Shown in pieces: positions 1 to 10,334 of a stretch of DNA of 64,000 bases. The first letter of the stretch is position 1. Every line of letters begins with the position of its first letter. The DNA lies in NCBI GenBank assembly GCA_010279815.1, contig QEOQ01000141.1, positions 496,001 through 560,000 of the forward strand, written 5' to 3'. Below the pieces are notes generated by a model, which saw only the letters and a program-made list of their open reading frames with translations, made no database searches and was not told the origin of the DNA. The translations under genes were made by a program, and so were the position numbers. This stretch comes from Brachionus plicatilis (Eukaryota; Rotifera; Eurotatoria; Ploima; Brachionidae).

Positions 1-71
1 CTGCTGGTCATCTGGCACGGGCATTTCAAATACAATGTCGGATAGCTTTGGCTATCATGGGGTTTATTTTA

Positions 72-238
72 CATGTCAGTGGATGACTTGGACTTAGAAA
101 ACTCTTTAAAAAATCAAAACATGTCAGTGGATGACTTGGACTAAGAAAACTCTTTAAAAAATCAAAACATGTCAGTGGATGACTTGGACTTAGAAAACTC
201 TTTAAAAAATCAAAACATGTCAGTGGATGACTTGGACA
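72..238. repeat. 48-bp tandem repeat, 3.5 copies
   Basis: Units begin at 72, 120, 168 and 216 with CATGTCAGTGGATGACTTGG. The first three are complete 48-bp copies, nearly identical (one T/A change in the second); the fourth is cut after 22-23 bases. A degenerate core, GATGTCAGTGGATCACT, follows at about 263-279. Confidence 0.95.
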
Positions 239-1934
239 TCTTATGTCATCATTCTTATTATGATGTCAGTGGATCACTTTACTAATTACAATATGTCAGA
301 TAAAAAATTAAAGTTTTTAAAACAAATAAAATATTCAGTAAGTATAAATTGATTTTAGATGAACAAATAAATAAAAAGTTAATTATTAATGATCTCCTTT
401 AAAGATTATTTTGTAATTTCGTTTTGTTTTCCAAATTGACATGAGAAATTGGATTAAGCTGAATCCAAATAAATTGAAAATATTTATTCTGTTAATTTTT
501 TTACATTTGGTTTATAATTTTACTAAATTTTTTTTAATTATTCCTTTTAATCAATAATTTTGTACTTTTAAATTTTATTCAAGAAAATCTATATGCTTGC
601 AAATTTATTATTTTGGTAATAAAATTAGATATTCTCCAGAAAAATTCAAAAATAATGATTTTAGATAAGCTTGAGCAAGACTAACAAAAATTATAGAAAA
701 AATTAATGTTAACTGCTTAGATTTATCTTAAATTTTTTAATTTTTTTTAATCATTTCTGTCAAAATAAGTATAAGAATTTCAACCCCTTTTAAGCAAGTT
801 TTTTTAATTGATGATTCTGGACTGATTCTGAATTTTCAAAAAAATATTCAAGAGAATAAATATAATCTTAGGGTAATCATAGCTTATTTGTCAAAAATCA
901 TATTGGCATTATGATTTTGCGAATATCCATCTTCGGCAAATATAGAAGAACTAGAACTTTCGATTCGATTTCTTAATTTTTAAAATCATGCTTGAAATAG
1001 TTAAAATAAAGATATTTCTAGAGTTGCAAAAAAATCTGATTTTTAACTTGATGGTATAATTAAAAAAAACGAAGAAAAATTTTAACAGTTTAAATTCATT
1101 TAGTTTGAAAGAATTTATTATTTTTCTTCGTGAGATTCTTTGTTATTTTTCTTTTCTAAACAAGTTCACAAATAAAAATAAAATGTAAATAAAATTTTTG
1201 TCATATTCTTCAATGTCCAGCGAAACAAAATAATTTTAATAAAATTTGTTATCGTATAGATTTAGTTTTAAGTTGATTACAATTTTGTTTTCGTTGTGTA
1301 TTTATCTTTTTCTTTTTATATGTAATATTATTTTCCAATTAAGTTTCGATTTTATGATTTAAAAATTATTTTCTTTAAATAAATACTTTAAAAAACGCTG
1401 TAATTTTTGTTTAGATTTTAAAAAAATATCCAATTTGCTCGATTTTTAATTTTTTGTTTAAAACTGATTTTGGGACTTACCAATATTTTTATCAAATCCG
1501 TAAATCTTTTACGATCACTTTTTAAACAACTATTATGATCGAATGATAAATTCAAATTTTGATTTTATAAAGATTAATTAAATATATGTGCAAATTAATT
1601 ATTTATTATTAGTTTAGTTGACTAATTTTTAGTCGACTAATAATTAATTGAATAAATAAATAGTATTTAACAAAGACTTAATTATATCACATCGGGTTTT
1701 GTTACCTATCCTTTTTTAAGAAAATTTTCACTTAAAAAAAATTTTAACTGTCTAAATAAAGGAATGTTTCTTTTAATTAAAATTCAATAAATCAATTATC
1801 AAAATCAAATTCAAAATATTAACTAAAAATTAAAAAAAAAGTTATAAAATGTCAAATAAATATTTTCAAATATTTTTTGTCTCACTATTTCAAAGATATC
1901 TCTCTTATTCCACTACAACTTTTTTTCTTAATAT

Positions 1935-2117
1935 CAGACTTGTTTATAAGTCATAGTTTTAAGTCATATTTATGACTTAACTTAAATTTTAGTAACTTTG
2001 ACTTTAACTAGGCAGCCACAATAACTATCTGGAACGGCAAAAAATTCATGGTGCTCGGACGTTTTTTAAAAAAAATTCACTGACTTGACTTGAGACTTCT
2101 ACTAATAAACAAGTCTG
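1935..2117. mobile_element. hAT-like MITE, 183 bp
   Basis: The element starts CAGACTTGTTTAT and ends with the inverse, ATAAACAAGTCTG. It is flanked by CTTAATAT on the left and TTTAATAT on the right, which agree at 7 of 8 bases, as expected for an 8-bp hAT target duplication. The interior has no ORF. Related sequence is found at about 8485-8621 (opposite orientation) and 35600-35695 (same orientation). The hAT assignment is inferred from the CAG end and duplication length. Confidence 0.7.
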
Positions 2118-2466
2118 TTTAATATCATACTAATCCCGAGATATCTCACGTCGCAAATAACATCCCTTTTTTCACATTTTTTTGTAACCTTAGTCTAACT
2201 AATTCGACTAAACTATATTTTAGTTGACTAAAAATAAGTTAGCTAAAGATTAGTCGACCAAACTAAATTAGTTAAGTTAAGATCCATCACTAGTATTTGA
2301 TAGTGACAAGAAACTTTTTTAAAATTTGAATTTTCAATCAAGTTTATATTTAAATAAATATTTACAAATAACACTTATCAAAAATCAAAATTTTTGAAGA
2401 AACTTTTGAAGATTAAATCAATGCCTCTGCTTTGGAACCGTCTTTGGAGCTTAAAATATAAATATG

Positions 2467-2912
2467 CTAAAACGCGGAACGCGAAATTCCGCATTTAGTC
2501 CCAAAACGCCGAATTCTGCATTTTAGTATTTAAATTTTATTTTACGGAATTTAGTTAATTTTATTTTGCGGACAGGTAGAACGAAACACATTTTTTATCA
2601 TTAATAGTTCAAAAATTAAAATTAAAATTAATTTTTCTAAAAAACTGATAAATTTTTCAAATTGAAGAGTTTTGAATATTTCTTTTAAATCATTCTTGAA
2701 TTAGATTTAGTCTAAATTTTGTCTAATTTTAATAATTTAAGTAAGTTTATCTTTTAATTTGTTTTATTCCGCATATTCCGCAACTAAATTCCGCAAAATA
2801 AAATTTAAATACTAAAATTCGGAATTCCGCTTTTTAGTAGGTCATTTTGCGGAATAAAACACTAAAATTCAGTGCGGAATCCCGCAAAAATATTCCGCAT
2901 TCCGCGTTTTAG
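2467..2912. mobile_element. TTCCGC-rich foldback element
   Basis: An imperfect inverted repeat. The left arm opens CTAAAACGCGGAACGCG and the right arm closes with the complement, ATTCCGCATTCCGCGTTTTAG. Both arms carry several TTCCGC/GCGGAA hexamers, much more G+C than the surroundings, around a plain AT-rich centre. No ORF is visible. It looks like a non-autonomous foldback/MITE; superfamily unknown. Confidence 0.75.
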
Positions 2913-3334
2913 GGACAACCCTACAAATAATCTAAAAACTCAGTGAAAAAATAGATAAGATTTTTTGTTACTTTTCTATTTGTTTTAGAATTAGATTTAG
3001 AGCTATTTAGCATTTTTTGTATAATTTTACGTAAAATTACATATTTTTTATTGTTTATTTATTAAAAATCTTTGTGATCAAACGACTGTGTATGATTTTT
3101 TTCTGATTTTTTCATCTTTGTTTTAATTTATCAAAAAAGAAAATATATTTACTCAGCTTCACAACACCACCTTTGTTATGTTTGACCATTAAACTCTCAG
3201 AAATTAAATGTTTTTCTTATAGAAGGTTTAAATAGATTTTCTAAGAATTTACTTAGAAATTTAGATAATATAAATAAAAAAAAATTTTTTTTAGTTGAAA
3301 CATTTATTGAATTGATTTTTATCTCTGTTTGAAT

Positions 3335-3844
3335 CTATAATTCTCGTTTTGAATTGGTGACACCAGCAGACAAATTTTGGTCAAAATTTGTACTTGTTTC
3401 AAGATCTTCCAAAGTTAAGTTAAAGTTTCTTAGAAACTCTAAAGTTCTAAAATTCGTCGATTGCAACACAACTGGGGGTTGTCTTCCATTACGCTTTGCT
3501 TGAATCCATCGATAGACGCACAGGCACCAGTTATCGCCTGGCTTTAAACCTGGAAAGTAAGGAGGATGTGGTGTACTCAAATCATTGCCCATCCATTTAG
3601 TGTACTCAAGAAAATCAGCGGTTACAGTTGCGCAAACAAAATGTGATCCTTAAAATTTTTTAATAAATATCTTCAAAATTATCTTTTATTTACCTTGATC
3701 ATGCTCATTAGCTATGCAGTATCCTGTTCGCGTGAATCCTGTCATGGGGCTATCGCTGCATAACTCCAATGGCATATTGTACACATTTTGCTCACAATTA
3801 ATTGATTTTAAAGCAAAAATAAACAATAAAATTAGCTTGATCAT
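3335..3844 (-). CDS. Secreted DUF2237 family protein
   Basis: Two exons: 3694-3844 and 3335-3648, joined CAA G|GA TCA in frame, giving 154 residues. The start chosen is the ATG at 3844 because it begins a clear signal peptide (MIKLILLFIFALKSINC); an in-frame ATG further upstream would add a charged stretch before it. The mature protein follows the DUF2237 pattern: PLELCS, MTGFTRTGYC, a central cysteine in HFVCATVTADFLEY, then GNDLSTPHPP, FPGLKPGDNWCLC and PPVVLQST. The family is best known from bacteria and has no established biochemical role that I know of. Secretion or entry into the ER is inferred from the leader. The nearest neighbours are LINE debris and, further on, phenylalanine hydroxylase, so context does not suggest a job. 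Confidence 0.9.
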
Positions 3845-4324
3845 TTTAAATTTTTTGTTCAAAAATTTTTTATGTAAATTTTGTTGTTCAAAATTTGGCA
3901 TGAATTTTAACACGTGAGGAAAGTTTTTTAATTTCTTATAATTCTTTTTTTTTTCTTGATTAAATTCTAAAAAAGAGGCTTCAAAAAGTTTTTTTGAAGT
4001 TTTTTTTTACTGATCTCGAGTAAAATTAGTTTCACATATCAGCAATAAAGAAAGAAATTTTTTCTTTTTCTGTTCCTTTAACTTGATTTTAGTTTTTCCT
4101 TAGCAGGAATCGAAATTAAAGATAACCAAAATTAGTCATTTAAAAAAATAGTTTTAACTTTTAATTTTTTTTCTGTAGATTTATTTTAGAAGGATGAAGG
4201 AATTTCTATATTTTTGGTTCTAAAAAAATCTTATAATTAAATATATCCTTTTTATTCTAAGGGAAAGTTTTATTTTCTTCTTTTTGCTGCAACTTTCATT
4301 TGAAAATTCAATCCAATTAACCGG

Positions 4325-5362
4325 AATGTACCCATAGTCTTCAAGAATAATCCAGAAAATTCGTTTCGTCCAACCCCTAGACGTCATGATTTTACGTTAG
4401 AAAGACAATTGGTAAAGAACTGTGAGCAAAGATTTAATTTTTTTCAGCAACAGAGTGGTCAATGTTTGGAATCGACTTGACAGAGTTGTTATTAATTCAG
4501 ATACAGTTATTATTTTTAAAAACAAAATTGATAAACTTGATTTAATCAAGGTATTCTCAAGTAAAAATTTTGGCGAAAATTTAATGAAAAAATTTCGAAA
4601 TTTTTTTAAAGGAAAAGCTTTAAAAATTTACGCAATTATTTAATGCAAAATATTATCTAAAGTATAAAATAAATAAGAAATGAGAGACTTAGAGACTAAT
4701 TGTATGTTTAATACTTTGATCACGGTTTACCACGAGGGTGTTTCAAAGTTCATTCCCAAACTCACACTGTCCGAGAAAAAAATTTCAACTAGAAAAAACC
4801 CCAAGTGGTCTAATAAGAATATTAAAAGGCTCACAAACTTGAAATACAAATGGTTTATCCGAACTCAAATTGACAGTAAAAATGAATCCACAAAAGCAGT
4901 TTATAACAGCGTATGCAGACTGGTCGAAAAGGAGGTTAAGAAGGCGAGGAAGAACTATTGAACTAGTGGTCTTTTATCAGAAATTGTAAAAATGAGCCTA
5001 AGCGTATTTTTTCATATGTATAAGATCAGAGAATAAACAAGGATCATGTTAGGTCTTTAAAAGAAAGCTCTGGAAACTTTGTCACAGATAAACTGATAAT
5101 ATCGAACATATTCAACAAGCAGTTTCAAACACCTTTTAGCCGTGATGATGGTAGACCGTTATCAAAAATGGACAAACGAACAAATTGTGTATTCAAAATC
5201 GATTTAAGTGTGTTTTCGAATTCTAATTTTCTCAAATACTTGCTTAACCTGGATGTACACAAGGCTCCGGGAGTTGACGGCATGCACCCAAATTTTCGAA
5301 AAATTTTCGAAATCACTTTCAATTGGGTTATGATAAGGCTAAACCCTCGTTTCACGTGCTAG
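4325..5362 (+). pseudogene. Broken non-LTR retrotransposon (LINE) fragments
   Basis: At about 4400-4560 the frame reads FFSNRVVNVWNRLDRVV then FKNKIDKL, the pattern at the C-terminal tail of LINE reverse transcriptases. At 4680-4961 an ORF with NPKWSNKNIKRL and VEKEVKKARKNY resembles the endonuclease-RT linker. At 5168-5362 HKAPGVDGMHPNF is the well-known block just before the RT domain. Frames are interrupted by stops and the RT core is missing. The tail lies 5' of the linker, so this is not one collinear element. Confidence 0.85.
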
Positions 5363-5379
5363 CACATTAAAGCTTTCAT

Positions 5380-5407
5380 TTTATTATTATTATTATTATT
5401 ATTATTA
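5380..5407. repeat. (TTA)n microsatellite
   Basis: A run of TTA/ATT trinucleotides directly follows the last LINE-like coding piece. It may mark the 3' end of an insertion or be a simple microsatellite. Confidence 0.85.
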
Positions 5408-5827
5408 AATGCCGGTGAAATATTTTAGCTGATAGTAGATCTTGAAAATAAGATTTTATAAAATTGTTTTGTCATGATTTAAGTTGAGGCAAATTTTCTT
5501 AGAAATTTTTTAAGTATTATGTCCAATTTTCTAATTAAAATTTAATTTAATAAACTTAGAATAATGAGTAAGCATTTATAAAAATTTATTTGTTATTATT
5601 TATTTGAAAAATGTGGTATTCAAGTATTCAGGCTTTTTCAAATCAAAAATCATATTCAAAACTATATTCAAATAAAAAAAGCTTATAATTAATTGATAAC
5701 TAAAAATTTTTATTAAAAAATTTTTTTTAATACTATTGAGCATATAAAATTAAGTTTAAAGATACATTCAAATTTAAATACAAAAAAAAATGATGAATTA
5801 CTTTGTAAATTCAAAAAAAAATTAAAT

Positions 5828-7610
5828 TTATCTTAATTTAGTTTCTTCCATCTTTTTCAAAGCGTCTTCCAGAATATTTATTTCATCTATTTTAAAAAAG
5901 TCCAATTAGAAAAATATTTTTGTTTACTGAAAAGTATACTCTTCAAATCTCTGACCATATGAACAATTTGTTGCTTGTTATTGACAGTTTCGACAGACTG
6001 TGTGTATGGATTGAACCTTATAGAGAATGGACGTGGAATTTTCAGAGCATATGAACTTTTAAAATCAAAAATTAAAAAAAAAAACTTATTATCACAATTT
6101 AAAATATTTAAACCTCATGAGATCTTTTGCACTTTTAAATGACTCAGCGACAAAATAAACTGGCTGAAATTTTGTAATTGGATATTCTTGGTCAGCAACT
6201 TTTTCTGGATCAAAAGGTTTTAGTTCAGGTTCGTTACTCAAGCAGTACTTAAATTAAATTTGGTCAATAATTTCTAAAAATTCAATTTATCCAATTTACT
6301 TGTAACTCTCCAAATGAAGAAAGTAAGCCAGCGCCATAGGCTTTAATTTTTCCTTTTTGACGGCACAAACCAAACTCAACAGTAAACCAATAGCACTAGG
6401 AAAAAATTCATTTCTTGAACAAAAAGGAGAAAATAAAAAATAAAATTACAGTTGCCAATTTTTTTATATAGTCATCAGGGGCGCCAAGACTAGCCAAGCC
6501 GATTTCTTGCGAGAAATCCGCAAAATCCGGATCTGCAAATAATGGAACATGACCAAGCAGTTCATGGCACACATCTGGCTCTGGAGTGTACTTAGGTACT
6601 GATGGATGACGAATGTACTGTGTCGAATGAAAAACACTTAAACATTTATTTAATTAAATTAAAAAAAAATATGTTAATTTTTTTTTACCGAAAGGCTAGT
6701 CCAGCTAAGAAATCTCTTGATGATAGCAAACCAGCAACTGGTCTGAGTGTAAAACCTGTACAATCTTTTAAAAAGTTCGATATATCTTCTAGTTGTGGAA
6801 TGTTGTCTTCTCTGTAACCACAATTTTGCTGCAACAAGGTGAAAATGTTGTTGAATTCTTCGCAAGCATTAGTTGGATACAAGTTGGTCAATTCTCGGAA
6901 TATAATACCCCTGTAAATTCCAATTATTTAAAAATTAAAACTAAAACTAAAATATTTATTACCAAGTGCTTATTTCTTCTTCAGTATATTTTACTCTTGG
7001 AATGGGCTGACCACTTTTAAAAATAAATTTAATTAAATAAATTTAAAAAATTTAAAAAAAATCTAAAAAAAAGTACTGCTTGTAGTTGAAAGCAATGTCG
7101 GCAAATTCCTTTCTCCTTTGTCTGTAGATTGGATCAGTGAATCCAGGATGGTCAGAGTCAAGTTCAGCTCCGTAGCTTAGTATTCTATTTGCAAATTGAT
7201 CCAGTTCCTTGATTCGTCTCGGAAACCATGGAATGCTCTCTTCCACACTTCCTTCATTAGACTTGTCGAATATGTGCAAATAAGTTGCCTTTTCTTTTAG
7301 TTTTTCTATTGTTGCTTGAAGGTTGTCTTTGTCCTTGGATTTGCAGTCGACAAAGAACTCATATTTACCCTTGTCATCTTTGCACAAGCGAGACTCAATG
7401 TGAATTAGATTGACATCATTTTCTTCAAATATTTTAAGAGCAACAGCCAAAGCGCCTATTTTTTCCTTTAGTCCAAAGACCAAGCAAATTTCTTCTTTAT
7501 ATGAGTCTAAGCTTTCAGAAACCTGAAGCGGGTAAGTAAACTTGGTAAAAAAAATTAAGTTTTCGAAAGTTTACTTGACGGTTTAAATGCTGCTTAAATG
7601 ATCCGACCAT
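5828..7610 (-). CDS. PAH: Phenylalanine-4-hydroxylase
   Basis: Converts phenylalanine to tyrosine using tetrahydrobiopterin, O2 and non-haem iron. Nine exons in transcript order: 7610-7575, 7522-7077, 7013-6963, 6910-6689, 6636-6450, 6395-6300, 6247-6114, 6055-5928, 5886-5828. All join in phase and give 452 residues, the length of human PAH. An N-terminal ACT regulatory domain (about 25-105: [22 protein letters not shown]) precedes the catalytic domain, with [40 protein letters not shown], the iron-binding [10 protein letters not shown] histidines and the third ligand glutamate in YWFTVEFGL. The C-terminal helix ([11 protein letters not shown]) fits the tetramerisation segment. Tryptophan or tyrosine hydroxylase is less likely given the overall match, though aromatic hydroxylases are close relatives. 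It appears intact. Confidence 0.97.
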
Positions 7611-10334
7611 TTTAGAATTTTGTCTAATTTAGAATTAGAATATTAATATTATTGCGATTTTAAATGTTTTCTCAAAATTTAAAAATTTTAGTCTTTATAA
7701 ATGGTTGAATTTGCAGGGTGTGTGCTAATGAAGTTCTCAGCTCGAAAATTCTAAATTCAAGATATTAAGATAAACAAACTTTTATAAAGAAATTTATTTG
7801 ACAATTATTTAACCAGATAGTTTAATTTGTGCTAGATTTTTTTTCTTCACAGAATTTAATCCCTAGGAACTTTAAAGTCTAAGTCTTTTATACTTGCATT
7901 TGTGTCAAGTATTTTCTTGTTTGAAATTCAAATTAATTTTGATGTCAGCAACACATTTTTGGATTGATTTTTTATTCATGATTTATCTAGAAGTGGCACC
8001 ATACTGGTTATCATTAAAGTCTATTGGACTTAATTTAAAGAATTTTTTTGACGTCTTTTTATTTTTTGGTTTCTATTATAGTCGCATGAAATGTAAAACA
8101 AAAATACCATAAACCAGTTAATGAGAAAACAAGTTTTTCTTTTTAAAAACTTGGATCAAAATGCATTTTTAAAAATAAATAAAAATAAATTAATTTCTTT
8201 AATTTGAAAAATTAAGCTTTCAAATATTCTGCTGAAAATAATAAAAAAAATTTTCTTTTAAATATTCAAAAATATCTATTTATTTTTAATTAAAAATTCC
8301 ATTTTTTTAAATGGCTAATTGTTACTTGTGAATCAAATTTTTTTTGGCTAAAAGTCATTTAAAAGTTGACTCATTATTTTGCAAATGCATTGAAAATGAC
8401 AATGAGGTCCTTAAAAAGGTAATGTTGAAACTCAAAATCAAGTCATTTTTTATTCAAAATTAATATTTGAATTTTAACCGTTCCATGCAGTCATGATCAC
8501 GGTCACGTCAATTTTTTGCCGTTCCAGGTAAATATTGTGGCTCCCACGTTTAAATCAAGGTCACTAAAATCAAAGTCCAAGCCCGGACTTGGACTTGACT
8601 TGAGGCTTTTAAACAACTCTGTAAAAATGAAGCACCAAAATAAAAAGCTTAAATAAAAATTCTCAAAAAGTCTAAGTGAAATATTTTGTTTTTAAATTTC
8701 GATGTACAAATTTATAAGAATTAAAAAATACAATAAAAAATTTCTTATTTTTTTAACCATTTTTCGATATAAATTTTTGATTTTTTTAAATAAATGTTCT
8801 AAGCTTTCACATTTACGTTAAAATAAAAAATTTGTCAAAACCAATATTTAAATGCTCCTTGATTAATATTTACTAAATTTCGTTTTGTAAAAATTTAATA
8901 TTTTAAATTGTATTTAGTCGAGATTGAGGTATCCCTCTTTTGGAAAACTGAAATAAAAAATAAATAACAAAATTTATTTATATAGATATTAGAAAATTTA
9001 TTTAATTATTCTTAGCTTAAATATTACACTTTTGAATAAACAAAAGCTTAAAAATCCAAATCAAAAACATTTCAATCTTAAGCTTTTAAATGAAATTTTT
9101 AATTTTTTAATATAAAATATTTAGTTACCAATTATTTTCCCAATTGTCGAAATTAAATAATCTTAAGAATGCTAAAAAAATTACCAAAAAAAAATTTAAT
9201 TTTTTAATTTTAAGATATTTCGGATTAAAGTTGAAACCAGTAAGAAAATAGGTAACTAATATTAGAAACAATCCATGGACACTAAAAAGATGAGATTATT
9301 TTTTAAAATACCAACCAGCAAGAAACTATTTTAACTTCAGAAATGGATTCCAAAAATTTGTTCCAACTTTTCTTGAAGTCGTTACTGTGTCGAAACTATA
9401 TCTTGTTGAATCTCTAGTCTCTCTTTAGAAATAGAAAAAAGCCTTTTAAAAAAACAAACTTTATTCCTAATTATAAAAGCAATAAATAATAATAAAAATA
9501 ATTATGATTAAAAAAAAACTCATAAAAAAATCTTTTACAAAAGAAACTTTTTATATAGGTTGACAGTTATTCTTATTCAGTTAATTATTGATTATTAACA
9601 TTTCCTCCAATAAACCAAATAAGATATCAAACACCATATATATTTTGACAGCACATCGAATAAAAAATAAACTAAAAGCAGTTTGATTAAAAATAATTAA
9701 AATCTGTCTGGTTCTTTGACAATAATGAATGGACTGGAAAAAATTAAACTAAAACGTTGGATTTGATTCAAATATTTAAAAATTGTGATTATTGCAAATA
9801 TTGCCAATAAAGGTCTTTTTCTTCAGAAAGCCTAAAATAAATATTTGGAAGAGAATTTTTAAAAAAAATCAACTTATAATTTTAGAATAATTGTATAGTT
9901 TTAAATATTTAAAAAAATTATCACATTTTTATTGTTTTTTTTCAAAAAGCTTGAACGATAAATTAAAATCAATATCATTAATAAATAATGTCTAATAAAA
10001 GATTTTTAAAAATATTGAAATTCTTTGATGACCACATTTGTTTCATTTCATGATTCCAAAACTTATTAAAGTGGCCTTTTTAAGTAAGAAAAAATTAAAT
10101 CAATTTTTAAATTCACAAAAATATTTAAAACCGATGTGACTTTTAAATTTATTCGATTACATTTAGCTTTTTATTAGAAAAAAAATTTAAAGGCTCATCA
10201 ATTATGATAATCGCGAATAAAATAATATTCTTCGCAACACCTATTTTAATTTAAAAATTTTATTGTATGGACGAAAAAAAATAAAAAAACTCTTTTCTTT
10301 TATACATTTTTGCAATAAGCTTAATATGAAACAA
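7611..10334. other. intergenic, AT-rich, one repeat copy
   Basis: No gene recognised. About 8485-8621 holds a copy of the CAGASTTGTTTA MITE family in reverse orientation, including the near-palindrome AAGTCCAAGCCCGGACTTGG. A 72-codon ORF at 7894-8112 has no recognisable motif and looks like chance. Confidence 0.5.
8485..8621 (-). mobile_element. 5'-truncated or diverged copy of hAT-like MITE
   Basis: Reading the minus strand, CAGAGTTGTTTAAAAGCC opens the copy, followed by TCAAGTCAAGTCCAAGTCCG and later GCCACAATATTTACCTGGAA, which matches 2010-2045 in the complete copy at 1935-2117. The far end is not clearly delimited. Confidence 0.6.

Larger units (their letters stand above)
1..3334. other. 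gene-free AT-rich region with repeats
   Basis: I see no coding gene here. The stretch is mostly poly-A/T rich sequence. It holds the 48-bp tandem repeat near the left edge, a hAT-like MITE at 1935-2117, TTAGTCGACTAA-type motifs at 1613-1640 and 2193-2280, and the TTCCGC-rich foldback at 2467-2912, each listed separately. Confidence 0.6.

Noticed and set aside
72..238. CRISPR-like array
   Set aside because: The whole 48-bp unit repeats, including what would be the spacer; a plain tandem repeat.
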